Of a stretch of DNA of 5,098 nucleotides, positions 1 to 4,387 are shown piece after piece. The stretch is from an uncultured Peptococcaceae bacterium (lineage in GTDB: Bacteria > Bacillota > Peptococcia > Peptococcales > Peptococcaceae). The stretch is taken from positions 1-5,098 of the forward strand of contig CALIQN010000006.1 of NCBI GenBank assembly GCA_938044045.1, in the 5' to 3' direction. Numbering within the stretch: position 1 is the stretch's first letter; each line of letters opens with the position of its first letter. Both the position numbers and the translations under genes were made by a program. A model generated the notes under the pieces. The model was not told the origin of the DNA and did no database searches. It saw only the letters and a list, made by a program, of their open reading frames with translations.

Positions 1-84
1 GTACCCATACCGAACACAGAAGTTAAGCCCTTCAGCGCTGATGATACTTGGTATTCTTTTCCTGGGAAAGTAGGTCATTGCCGG
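1..84 (+). rRNA. rrf: 5S ribosomal RNA, 3' part (5' end outside window)
   Basis: The opening bases carry the conserved 5S core, with the CCGAACACAGAAGTTAAGC segment typical of loops B and C and helix III. It is followed by a GATGATACTTGG-type region and the CTGGGAAAGTAGGTC stretch of helix IV, loop E and the 3' arm. About 84 of the usual roughly 117 nt are present. The 5' strand of helix I lies before the window, so the exact 3' end (taken near the GCCGG at 80-84) cannot be set by pairing. An intrinsic terminator follows within about 10 nt, so this 5S is the last gene of an rRNA operon running in from the left. Confidence 0.93.
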
Positions 85-93
85 AATACATAG

Positions 94-121
94 AGTCATC
101 CCTTTGGGGATGACTTTTTTT
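94..121 (+). terminator. rRNA operon intrinsic terminator
   Basis: A perfect 9-bp stem (94-102 with 107-115, AGTCATCCC / GGGATGACT) closes a 4-nt loop and runs straight into a seven-base T tract (115-121). It lies just after the 5S rRNA and ends the rRNA transcript. Confidence 0.92.
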
Positions 122-123
122 GT

Positions 124-177
124 ACCCTAAAGATGCGTAGACTCCCCTTGGGCTATTAACCTACGCTCTTTTTGGGT
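124..177. repeat. Imperfect 17-bp inverted repeat before the 223-582 gene
   Basis: The arms at 124-140 and 161-177 match at 13 of 17 positions when one is reverse-complemented. The outer ACCC/GGGT and inner GCGTAG/CTACGC blocks are perfect. The intervening 20 nt carry a small CCCTTGGG symmetry. No T tract follows the right arm on either strand, so it is not a second terminator. The right arm overlaps the proposed -35 of the next promoter, so it could be an operator or a remnant of an older terminator. Its function is unknown. Confidence 0.5.
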
Positions 178-201
178 AAAAGATAGTATAACTATTATAA
201 T
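172..201 (+). promoter_or_regulatory. Likely promoter of the 223-582 gene
   Basis: A perfect TATAAT -10 (196-201) stands 18 nt after a weak TTGGGT -35 (172-177). Transcription would start near 208, giving a very short leader just before the GGAGG ribosome binding site at 212-216. The -10 is convincing; the -35 is poor and lies inside an inverted repeat, which suggests regulation or a need for an activator. Confidence 0.5.
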
Positions 202-222
202 AAAGAACACTGGAGGAAAGAT

Positions 223-582
223 ATGGCAACCAATAAGCGAATTAATGATGTATGTAAGAAGTGGTTAGAGGTTTTCAAAAAAGATGGCGTTATGCTTTAT
301 GAGCTAGAAGATAAGGATTTTGGTAATGATTTTTATGCTCAGGAATTTGATGCCGATAAGGTACAAGTTTTTGAAGAACGCTATCCAGGTGCGTTTCACG
401 ATTTAGAAGAGTTTAAGAAGGTTGTAGGAGAAATTGACGATATTTCTTTCTTAGGCGATGCCATTTATTCTAAATGGCGTTATGTGACACATTGGGAAAC
501 AGAAACTAACTTGTTGACAGAAAAAAATCATGATTGGTTAGTCTTAGCACTTTCCCAACTTGAAAATTTGACTAGAGAGTAG
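223..582 (+). CDS. Unrecognised 119-residue acidic protein
   Basis: I do not recognise this family. The reading frame is well supported: ATG start, GGAGG at 212-216 with 6-nt spacing, an upstream TATAAT box and a strong terminator right after the TAG stop. The product is cytosolic in character, with no signal peptide and no membrane segment. It is rich in Asp and Glu, with several aromatic residues. The N-terminal third looks helical (RINDVCKKWLEVFKKDG). A central acidic stretch follows, and then a Trp-containing segment (YSKWRYVTHWETE, about residues 82-94) and a final helical stretch (WLVLALSQLENL). It appears to be a single-gene transcription unit between the rRNA operon and mtaB. A cytosolic accessory or small regulatory protein is possible, but no function can be assigned. 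Confidence 0.8.
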   Translation: MATNKRINDVCKKWLEVFKKDGVMLYELEDKDFGNDFYAQEFDADKVQVFEERYPGAFHDLEEFKKVVGEIDDISFLGDAIYSKWRYVTHWETETNLLTEKNHDWLVLALSQLENLTRE

Positions 583-595
583 TAGTATATAAAAT
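568..595 (+). promoter_or_regulatory. Candidate mtaB promoter overlapping the upstream gene end and terminator
   Basis: TTGACT (568-573, 5 of 6) and TAAAAT (590-595, 5 of 6) are separated by 16 nt. The start point would fall near 602, inside the left arm of the terminator hairpin at 591-627. A transcript begun there would carry only the last few bases of that arm and should not form the full terminator. No better promoter is seen between the hairpin and the mtaB ribosome binding site. This is inference from motif matches alone. Confidence 0.4.
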
Positions 596-630
596 AGCGT
601 ATCGCATGAAATGTGATACGCTATTTTACT
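591..630 (+). terminator. Intrinsic terminator after the 223-582 gene
   Basis: A 16-bp stem (591-606 with 612-627, one G-T wobble at 604/614) closes a TGAAA loop. The right arm ends in TTTT and is followed by ACTT. The A-rich start of the left arm would supply a short U tract on the other strand, so weak bidirectional action is possible. It separates the 223-582 gene from mtaB. Confidence 0.85.
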
Positions 631-673
631 TGAATATAGGATTAAAATTTGAACATAAAAAGGAGGAGAAAAA

Positions 674-1990
674 GTGAGCGAAAATTTGAGCCATGATTTA
701 AGTGTGGCTTTTCATACCTTGGGCTGTAAGGTCAATCATCATGATAGCGATGTGATGAAGGGCTTATTTAAAGCAGCAGGTTATCGTATTGTTGACTTTT
801 CTGAGGTAGCTGATATTTATGTCATCAATACTTGTACAGTAACACATTTAAGTGATAGAAAATCAAGGCAAATGATTAGGCGTGCTGCTAGCCAAAATAA
901 TTTGGCTATTATTGCTGTTTGTGGCTGTTATGTTCAGGCTTCTCCTGAAGAAGTAAGAGCGATTGAAGATGTTGATTTGCTTTTGGGAACAAATGAGCGC
1001 CATAAAATTGTGGAAGCGGTAGAGCAATTTATGATTGATGGCAAAAAAAAGAGCTACCTACCATCAAAAGAGGTGTTTAATACCTTTGAACCAATAGAAG
1101 AAACACGAGTGAGCGATATGACAAGGGCCTATTTAAAAGTCCAAGAAGGTTGTGAACAATTTTGCACTTATTGTATTATTCCTTATGCACGTGGTCCCTT
1201 GCGCTCAAGAAGGTCTGTTGATGTCATTGAAGCGATACGAAAGCTAGAAAAACAGGGTTATCGTGAGGTAATATTGACGGGTATTCATTTAGGTGCTTAT
1301 GGCCATGGCGAACATGATGAACCCCAAGTTTTATCAGAATTGTGCAGAATGATTTTAAATCAAACGGGTATAGAGAGAATTCGCCTAAGTTCTATTGAGC
1401 CAACTGAAATATCTGATGAATTGATTGATTTGATTGAAAATCACGAAAGGATGGCAAAGCATTTGCATATTCCTCTGCAGTCTGGATCAGATAAGATCTT
1501 AAAGGATATGAACCGTCCATATACCAAGCAAGATTACCGTCATATTGTTCGTAAAGTTAGAACAAGGATACCTGATATTGCGATTACAACTGATTTAATG
1601 GTAGGTTTTCCAGGGGAGACAGAAGAATATTATCAAGAAAGCTATGATTTTGTGGATGAGATACAGTTCGCTAGCATGCATATTTTCAAGTATTCACCTA
1701 GAAAGGGTACGCCTGCTGCTACTTACCAAGGGAGTATTTCACCAGAGTTAAAAGATAACTATAGTAAAAAGATGCACGAACTTGCTAAGGTACATGAATA
1801 CGCCTATATGGACAAGTTTATTGGTAAAATTGTAGAAGTCTTAATTGAAGAAAAAACAGATTTTGGGTATACTGGACATACAAGTAACTACCTACGTGTG
1901 TACACTAATGACGAGGTTATTCTAGGTCGTTTGACACGTATTTTGATTGAAAAAAGGGAAAATGAACGATTATTTGGCAGACAAATTTAA
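674..1990 (+). CDS. mtaB: tRNA (N6-L-threonylcarbamoyladenosine-37-C2)-methylthiotransferase MtaB
   Basis: MtaB (YqeV in Bacillus) is a radical-SAM enzyme that adds a methylthio group to t6A37 of ANN-decoding tRNAs, giving ms2t6A. At 438 residues it has the family's usual length. The N-terminal methylthiotransferase domain shows TLGCKVN (Cys18), INTCTV (Cys54) and CGCY (Cys85), which hold the auxiliary 4Fe-4S cluster. The radical-SAM triad is CEQFCTYC (Cys160, Cys164, Cys167). It is followed by HIPLQSGSD (about 265-273), GFPGET (311-316) and a C-terminal TRAM-like domain from about 376. KVNHHDSD replaces the more usual KVNQYE form, a mild variation. GTG was chosen as start because AGGAGG at 661-666 sits 7 nt before it. 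The prmA and rsmE homologues that often precede it are absent here. The HIT gene follows 12 nt after the stop and is probably co-transcribed. Confidence 0.93.
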   Translation: MSENLSHDLSVAFHTLGCKVNHHDSDVMKGLFKAAGYRIVDFSEVADIYVINTCTVTHLSDRKSRQMIRRAASQNNLAIIAVCGCYVQASPEEVRAIEDVDLLLGTNERHKIVEAVEQFMIDGKKKSYLPSKEVFNTFEPIEETRVSDMTRAYLKVQEGCEQFCTYCIIPYARGPLRSRRSVDVIEAIRKLEKQGYREVILTGIHLGAYGHGEHDEPQVLSELCRMILNQTGIERIRLSSIEPTEISDELIDLIENHERMAKHLHIPLQSGSDKILKDMNRPYTKQDYRHIVRKVRTRIPDIAITTDLMVGFPGETEEYYQESYDFVDEIQFASMHIFKYSPRKGTPAATYQGSISPELKDNYSKKMHELAKVHEYAYMDKFIGKIVEVLIEEKTDFGYTGHTSNYLRVYTNDEVILGRLTRILIEKRENERLFGRQI

Positions 1991-2002
1991 GGAGGTCATA
2001 AG

Positions 2003-2350
2003 ATGTTAGAGTGTATTTTTTGTAAGATTATTAGTGGAGAAATCCCTTCAACAATTATTGCTGAAAATGAACATGCTATAGCTTTCAATGATATTGATCC
2101 ACAAGCGCCGGTACATGTTTTAATCATTCCTAAAAAACACATTACAAGCTTAAATGAGCTTGATATCAGTGAAGATAAAGATGTTTTGGCTGGTATGATT
2201 GCGCTAGCACAGGAAATTGCTGAAAAATTAGGTGTCAAAGAAGACGGCTATCGTTTAGTCAATAACTGTGGTGAACTCGGTGGCCAAGCTGTTGGTCATA
2301 TTCATTTTCATTTATTAGGTGGCCGACAAATGACTTGGCCAGCAGGTTAA
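2003..2350 (+). CDS. HIT-family (HINT-like) purine nucleotide-binding hydrolase
   Basis: This 115-residue protein is a complete single-domain HIT protein of the HINT branch. That branch hydrolyses phosphoramidates such as AMP-lysine and lysyl-adenylate, as a cytosolic dimer. The catalytic triad motif GHIHFHLLGGR has His99, His101 and His103. CIFC (Cys4, Cys7) with His46 and His99 forms the zinc site seen in many bacterial HINT proteins. The HVLIIPKKHI strand and the C-terminal QMTWPAG tail are typical. The ribosome binding site AAGGAGGT (1989-1996) overlaps the mtaB stop codon and lies 6 nt before ATG, so the two genes form one translational unit. The cellular substrate is not revealed by the sequence. 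A role in clearing aminoacyl-AMP by-products would suit the translation context, but that is inference. Confidence 0.93.
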   Translation: MLECIFCKIISGEIPSTIIAENEHAIAFNDIDPQAPVHVLIIPKKHITSLNELDISEDKDVLAGMIALAQEIAEKLGVKEDGYRLVNNCGELGGQAVGHIHFHLLGGRQMTWPAG

Positions 2351-2369
2351 TGTCTTTGAGAAAAATGAC

Positions 2370-2398
2370 TTGCCATTTTTTCTATTTTTAGGTATAAT
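2370..2398 (+). promoter_or_regulatory. Strong sigma-A-type promoter of rpsU
   Basis: TTGCCA (2370-2375) and a perfect TATAAT (2393-2398) are separated by the optimal 17 nt. The start point should be near 2405, giving a leader of about 59 nt. rpsU can therefore be expressed independently of mtaB and the HIT gene, although no terminator separates them and read-through is possible. Confidence 0.87.
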
Positions 2399-2417
2399 AT
2401 TATGCGTGTTAAAAAGT

Positions 2418-2441
2418 CCTGACACTAACTGTCAAGGTTAG
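2418..2441 (+). promoter_or_regulatory. Two mutually exclusive hairpins in the rpsU leader
   Basis: A 7-bp stem with one bulged A (2418-2424 with 2430-2437, loop CTAAC) overlaps an alternative 5-bp stem (CTAAC 2425-2429 with GTTAG 2437-2441). Only one can form at a time. Both lie just before a doubled purine-rich ribosome binding site (GGAGGGAGGG, 2446-2455). This resembles a small ribosomal-protein leader that could respond to S21, but the stems are short and I recognise no named leader family. Confidence 0.3.
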
Positions 2442-2463
2442 TAGTGGAGGGAGGGAAATATTT

Positions 2464-2652
2464 ATGTCATCCGAAATCAAGGTTCGTAAGGACGAGTCTT
2501 TAGATAGCGCTTTACGTCGTTTCAAACGTTCTTGCCAAAAATCAGGCGTTCTCCAAGAGTGCCGTAAGCGTGCGCATTATGAAAAGCCTAGTGTAAAGCG
2601 TAAAAAGAAATCTGAAGCAGCTAAAAAGAACAATCGTAAGAAATCTTTCTAA
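2464..2652 (+). CDS. rpsU: 30S ribosomal protein S21
   Basis: The 62-residue basic product is S21 (bS21), which sits on the 30S platform near the 16S 3' end and the mRNA Shine-Dalgarno helix. The S21 signature is clear: an N-terminal strand ([19 protein letters not shown]), a Cys-containing helix ([21 protein letters not shown]) and a Lys/Arg-rich tail from about residue 45. Length is normal for Bacillota. ATG at 2464 has GAGGG (2451-2455) 8 nt upstream and a second GGAGG a little further back. The gene has its own promoter and ends in a shared palindromic terminator. The last codons (KKSF and stop) lie inside the terminator stem. yqeY, a frequent downstream neighbour of rpsU, is absent; an unrelated convergent gene takes its place. 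Confidence 0.96.
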   Translation: MSSEIKVRKDESLDSALRRFKRSCQKSGVLQECRKRAHYEKPSVKRKKKSEAAKKNNRKKSF

Positions 2653-2701
2653 TAAAAAGAGCCCCTTTTGATGGGGGCTTTTTTTATTAGAAAGATTTCT
2701 T
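2638..2701. repeat. 28-bp near-perfect inverted repeat joining the ends of two convergent genes
   Basis: Positions 2638-2665 and 2674-2701 are reverse complements over 28 bp, with a single G-T wobble (2659/2680) and an 8-nt loop. The outer 12-15 bp of each arm are coding sequence: AAG AAA TCT TTC TAA closes rpsU on the + strand and the same codons close the 2687-3025 gene on the - strand. Both proteins therefore end in KKSF. This is far longer than a terminator needs. Confidence 0.9.
2654..2685. terminator. Bidirectional terminator between rpsU and the convergent gene
   Basis: The GC core AGCCCC/GGGGCT (2660-2665 with 2674-2679) is flanked by five A on the left and seven T (2679-2685) on the right. 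Each strand thus gives a hairpin followed by a U tract. It ends rpsU on + and the 2687-3025 gene on -, and forms the inner part of the longer inverted repeat. Confidence 0.9.
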
Positions 2702-3025
2702 TTGATAAATATCACTAGCAAAATGATGAAGGACATTTTCAGATAGGATTTTAAGCTCTAGGGGACTTCTATTGAGCCCGATTAAGGTGACGAAATTGAC
2801 ATTCATTTCTGCCAAGATAAGCGTGCCATCATCTGTTATACCAAGTTTGAGATAACCTGTATCATCAAGGTAAGAAATATCAAAATAAATGCAAGTATAG
2901 TTTAATTTATCTTGAGCTTCTCGTTCCTCAACTTTGACATCATGGAGAGAAAAATATTTTCTGAGTTCCTGACTATCGGCTTCTTGCATGTGGCGTAAAA
3001 ATCTGGTTTCTTCTTCTTTAGTCAT
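2687..3025 (-). CDS. Unrecognised 112-residue protein, convergent with rpsU
   Basis: I do not recognise this family. The start is placed at the ATG complementary to 3023-3025 (MTKEEETRFL), because GGAGGT (complement of 3030-3035) lies 4-5 nt upstream. An in-frame ATG at 3037 overlaps that ribosome binding site and has none of its own. The N-terminal third is charged and probably helical (residues 1-35). The middle (about 40-85) alternates in a beta-strand manner, including NYTCIYFDISYL, GYLKLGITDDGTLILAEM and VNFVTLIGL. A helix follows near LELKILSENVLHHF. There is no signal peptide or membrane segment. The last four residues, KKSF, are encoded in the palindrome shared with rpsU. No clear promoter lies in the 32 nt between the tRNA terminator and the start, so it may depend on tRNA operon read-through. 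Confidence 0.75.
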   Translation of the reverse strand: MTKEEETRFLRHMQEADSQELRKYFSLHDVKVEEREAQDKLNYTCIYFDISYLDDTGYLKLGITDDGTLILAEMNVNFVTLIGLNRSPLELKILSENVLHHFASDIYQKKSF

Positions 3026-3057
3026 AGTTACCTCCATAAAAAAGCTAGGGTAATAAT

Positions 3058-3101
3058 AAAAAAAGGAAAGTGACTTTAAGTTATCTTAAAGTCACTTTCC
3101 T
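3058..3101 (-). terminator. Terminator of the tRNA-Cys/tRNA-Leu operon
   Basis: A perfect 17-bp stem (3064-3080 with 3085-3101) closes a 4-nt loop. On the - strand it is followed by a run of seven T (complement of 3058-3064, partly in the stem). It starts 6 nt after the tRNA-Leu discriminator base. Confidence 0.93.
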
Positions 3102-3106
3102 GATTA

Positions 3107-3192
3107 TGCCGGAGACCGGAATCGAACCGGTACGAGGGGTTAGCCTCGCAGGATTTTAAGTCCTGTGCGTCTGCCTGTTCCGCCACTCCGGC
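3107..3192 (-). tRNA. tRNA-Leu, anticodon UAA
   Basis: The 86-nt class II tRNA folds fully. The acceptor stem is GCCGGAG (complement of 3186-3192) with CTCCGGC (3108-3114), and the discriminator is A at 3107, as expected for leucine. The anticodon stem CAGGA/TCCTG carries a CTTAAAA loop with UAA at 3156-3158. A long variable arm (GCGAGG...CCTCGT region) and the T arm CCGGTTCGATTCCGG are present. CCA is not encoded. It reads UUA and UUG, codons common in this AT-rich window. Confidence 0.97.
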
Positions 3193-3194
3193 AA

Positions 3195-3265
3195 AGGCGA
3201 CACTCAGATTCGAACTGAGGGTAAAGGATTTGCAGTCCTCTGCCTTACCACTTGGCCATGTCGCC
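3195..3265 (-). tRNA. tRNA-Cys, anticodon GCA
   Basis: The 71-nt tRNA has acceptor GGCGACA (complement of 3259-3265) pairing with TGTCGCC (3196-3202). The discriminator U at 3195 is the hallmark of tRNA-Cys. The anticodon arm GAGGA/TCCTT has a CTGCAAA loop with GCA at 3231-3233. The T arm CTCAGTTCGAATCTGAG is normal. CCA is not encoded. Only 2 nt separate it from tRNA-Leu downstream. Confidence 0.97.
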
Positions 3266-3281
3266 GTTTAGAACAGATATT

Positions 3282-3310
3282 ATATTAGCATAGAAGTGTT
3301 AACTTGTCAA
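3282..3310 (-). promoter_or_regulatory. Promoter of the tRNA-Cys/tRNA-Leu operon
   Basis: Read on the - strand, a perfect TTGACA (complement of 3305-3310) is followed after 17 nt by TAATAT (complement of 3282-3287, 4 of 6), preceded by an extended -10 TGC. Transcription would begin about 10 nt before tRNA-Cys, which suits a stable RNA promoter. A TATAAT nearby would give a 20-nt spacer and is less likely. Confidence 0.8.
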
Positions 3311-3342
3311 ACGTTTTTAAGTAAAATAATTGATTAAAATTG

Positions 3343-3366
3343 GTAAAATTTTTTACACTTCAAGTG
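3343..3366. promoter_or_regulatory. Two adjoining palindromes in the divergent intergenic region
   Basis: GTAAAATTTTTTAC (3343-3356) has perfect 6-bp arms around TT. It abuts and shares one base with CACTTCAAGTG (3356-3366), which has perfect 5-bp arms around C. They lie about 29 nt upstream of the degV-type gene's -35 and on the far side of the tRNA promoter. They could be operator sites, but AT-rich palindromes also arise by chance and I match them to no known regulator. Confidence 0.25.
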
Positions 3367-3394
3367 CGTGGGGCATCAAAGCACAGAAAGGCTA

Positions 3395-3423
3395 TTGACA
3401 TTATACGCCACAACTACTAAATT
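3395..3423 (+). promoter_or_regulatory. Promoter of the DegV-like gene
   Basis: A perfect TTGACA (3395-3400) and TAAATT (3418-3423, 4 of 6) are separated by 17 nt. The predicted leader is about 80 nt. The -10 lies within an interrupted dyad (CTAC at 3414-3417, GTAG at 3425-3428), a plausible repressor site. Confidence 0.65.
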
Positions 3424-3429
3424 TGTAGG

Positions 3430-3475
3430 GATAGTTTTAAAATCTGATAATAAGGCTATCTGTTAATTAAGATAG
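3430..3475 (+). promoter_or_regulatory. Possible alternative pairing in the DegV-like gene's leader
   Basis: CTATC at 3456-3460 can pair with GATAG at 3430-3434 or with GATAG at 3471-3475 (the latter as a 6-bp CTATCT/AGATAG stem). The two pairings exclude each other. The stems are short and AU-rich, so this may be chance. Confidence 0.2.
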
Positions 3476-3508
3476 TTGCAAGATATCGTAATGTATGAGG
3501 AGGTTACA

Positions 3509-4366
3509 ATGAGTAAAATAGCCGTAATAGTTGATAGTGGCAGTGATTTACCTAAAGCATATTGTGACAGAGAAAATGTTTTTAGAGTACCGTTTCGTAT
3601 TATCTACAAAGATAGAGAGTATGTCGATGGGGTAACGATTACAGCAACAGAAGTGTATCAAAACCTTCATAATGAGATTCCTAAGACATCTTTACCAAGT
3701 GGTCAAGATATTTTAGACGCCATTGATAAGATAAAAAGTCTAGGTTATAAGCAGATACTCATCGTTTCAATTTCTAGTCAGTTGAGTGGTACCTATAATA
3801 TGATGAGTTTGATGGCAAAGAGCATTTCTGATGTTGAGATTTTTGTTTTAGATACCAAAAATATTGGTATCGCAACAGGTTTATTTGCCCTTGATGCGAT
3901 TAATCGCATTGAGGAAGGGATGGACTTTAAAACCTTAGTAGACTATATGCAGGGACAAATTGAAAATTGCAAGGTCTTCTTTTCAGTAGGTACCTTGGAG
4001 TATTTACAAAAAGGTGGACGTATAGGCCTAGTCTCTTCCTTATTTGGCTCAGCGCTCAAGATCAAACCCGTTATTACTTGTAATGCAGATGGGATTTATG
4101 AAACATTGTCTAAGGCAAGAGGAAGAAAGCAATCTATCGAAAAAATGATAGATTTGGCTGAGAAGTTTAAACTAGGGCATCATCATTATCATGTTGCTAT
4201 CTGCTATGGTTTGAATAATGATGAATATATGATGTTTAAATCAAGACTTAGGGAAAGCGTTTTAGGTCAAGGGGAAGTTATAGAAGTGGAACTAGGAGCA
4301 GCCCTTGGTATTCATTCAGGGCCTGAGCTATTTGGTATGGCGGTCTATATTTTGCCAGAAACTTGA
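3509..4366 (+). CDS. DegV family fatty-acid-binding protein (FakB-like)
   Basis: DegV proteins bind one fatty acid. Those studied (FakB) present it to the kinase FakA, which makes acyl-phosphate for phospholipid synthesis. The 285-residue length is typical. Motifs from the chosen start: DSGSDLP (9-15), KTSLPSG (59-65, usually TSQPS), SSQLSGTY (89-96) with Ser93, LEYLQKGGRI (163-172), KARGRK (202-207) and HSGPELFG (269-276). Thr60, Ser93, Arg171 and His269 match the family's carboxylate-binding positions as I recall them. Start ATG 3509 has AGGAGG (3498-3503) 5 nt upstream; an in-frame TTG 33 nt earlier lacks a ribosome binding site. No signal peptide or membrane segment is seen, so it is cytosolic. 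The FabD-like gene starts 21 nt after the stop and is probably co-transcribed. FakA is not in the window, so which lipid it carries is unknown. Confidence 0.92.
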   Translation: MSKIAVIVDSGSDLPKAYCDRENVFRVPFRIIYKDREYVDGVTITATEVYQNLHNEIPKTSLPSGQDILDAIDKIKSLGYKQILIVSISSQLSGTYNMMSLMAKSISDVEIFVLDTKNIGIATGLFALDAINRIEEGMDFKTLVDYMQGQIENCKVFFSVGTLEYLQKGGRIGLVSSLFGSALKIKPVITCNADGIYETLSKARGRKQSIEKMIDLAEKFKLGHHHYHVAICYGLNNDEYMMFKSRLRESVLGQGEVIEVELGAALGIHSGPELFGMAVYILPET

Positions 4367-4387
4367 TTTCAAGGAGAGATTTAGAGA

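Noticed and set aside
630..659. TTGAAT and CATAAA as an mtaB promoter downstream of the hairpin
   Set aside because: The -10 is poor and the start would fall within the ribosome binding site, leaving almost no leader; the overlapping promoter at 568-595 scores better.
1996..2238. 80-codon open frame on the - strand
   Set aside because: It lies inside and antisense to the HIT gene, which has full family motifs. It is a shadow frame with no ribosome binding site of note.
2542..2736. 64-codon open frame on the - strand
   Set aside because: It is antisense to rpsU and runs through the shared terminator; hydrophobic composition arises from the reverse complement of Lys-rich codons.
3026..3037. 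Upstream ATG adding four residues to the - strand gene
   Set aside because: The GGAGGT site immediately follows this ATG and so serves the downstream ATG at 3023-3025; nothing resembling a ribosome binding site precedes the upstream one.
3476..3508. Upstream TTG start adding 11 residues to the DegV-like protein
   Set aside because: AGGAGG at 3498-3503 points to ATG 3509, and the family normally begins just before the first strand leading to DSxSD.
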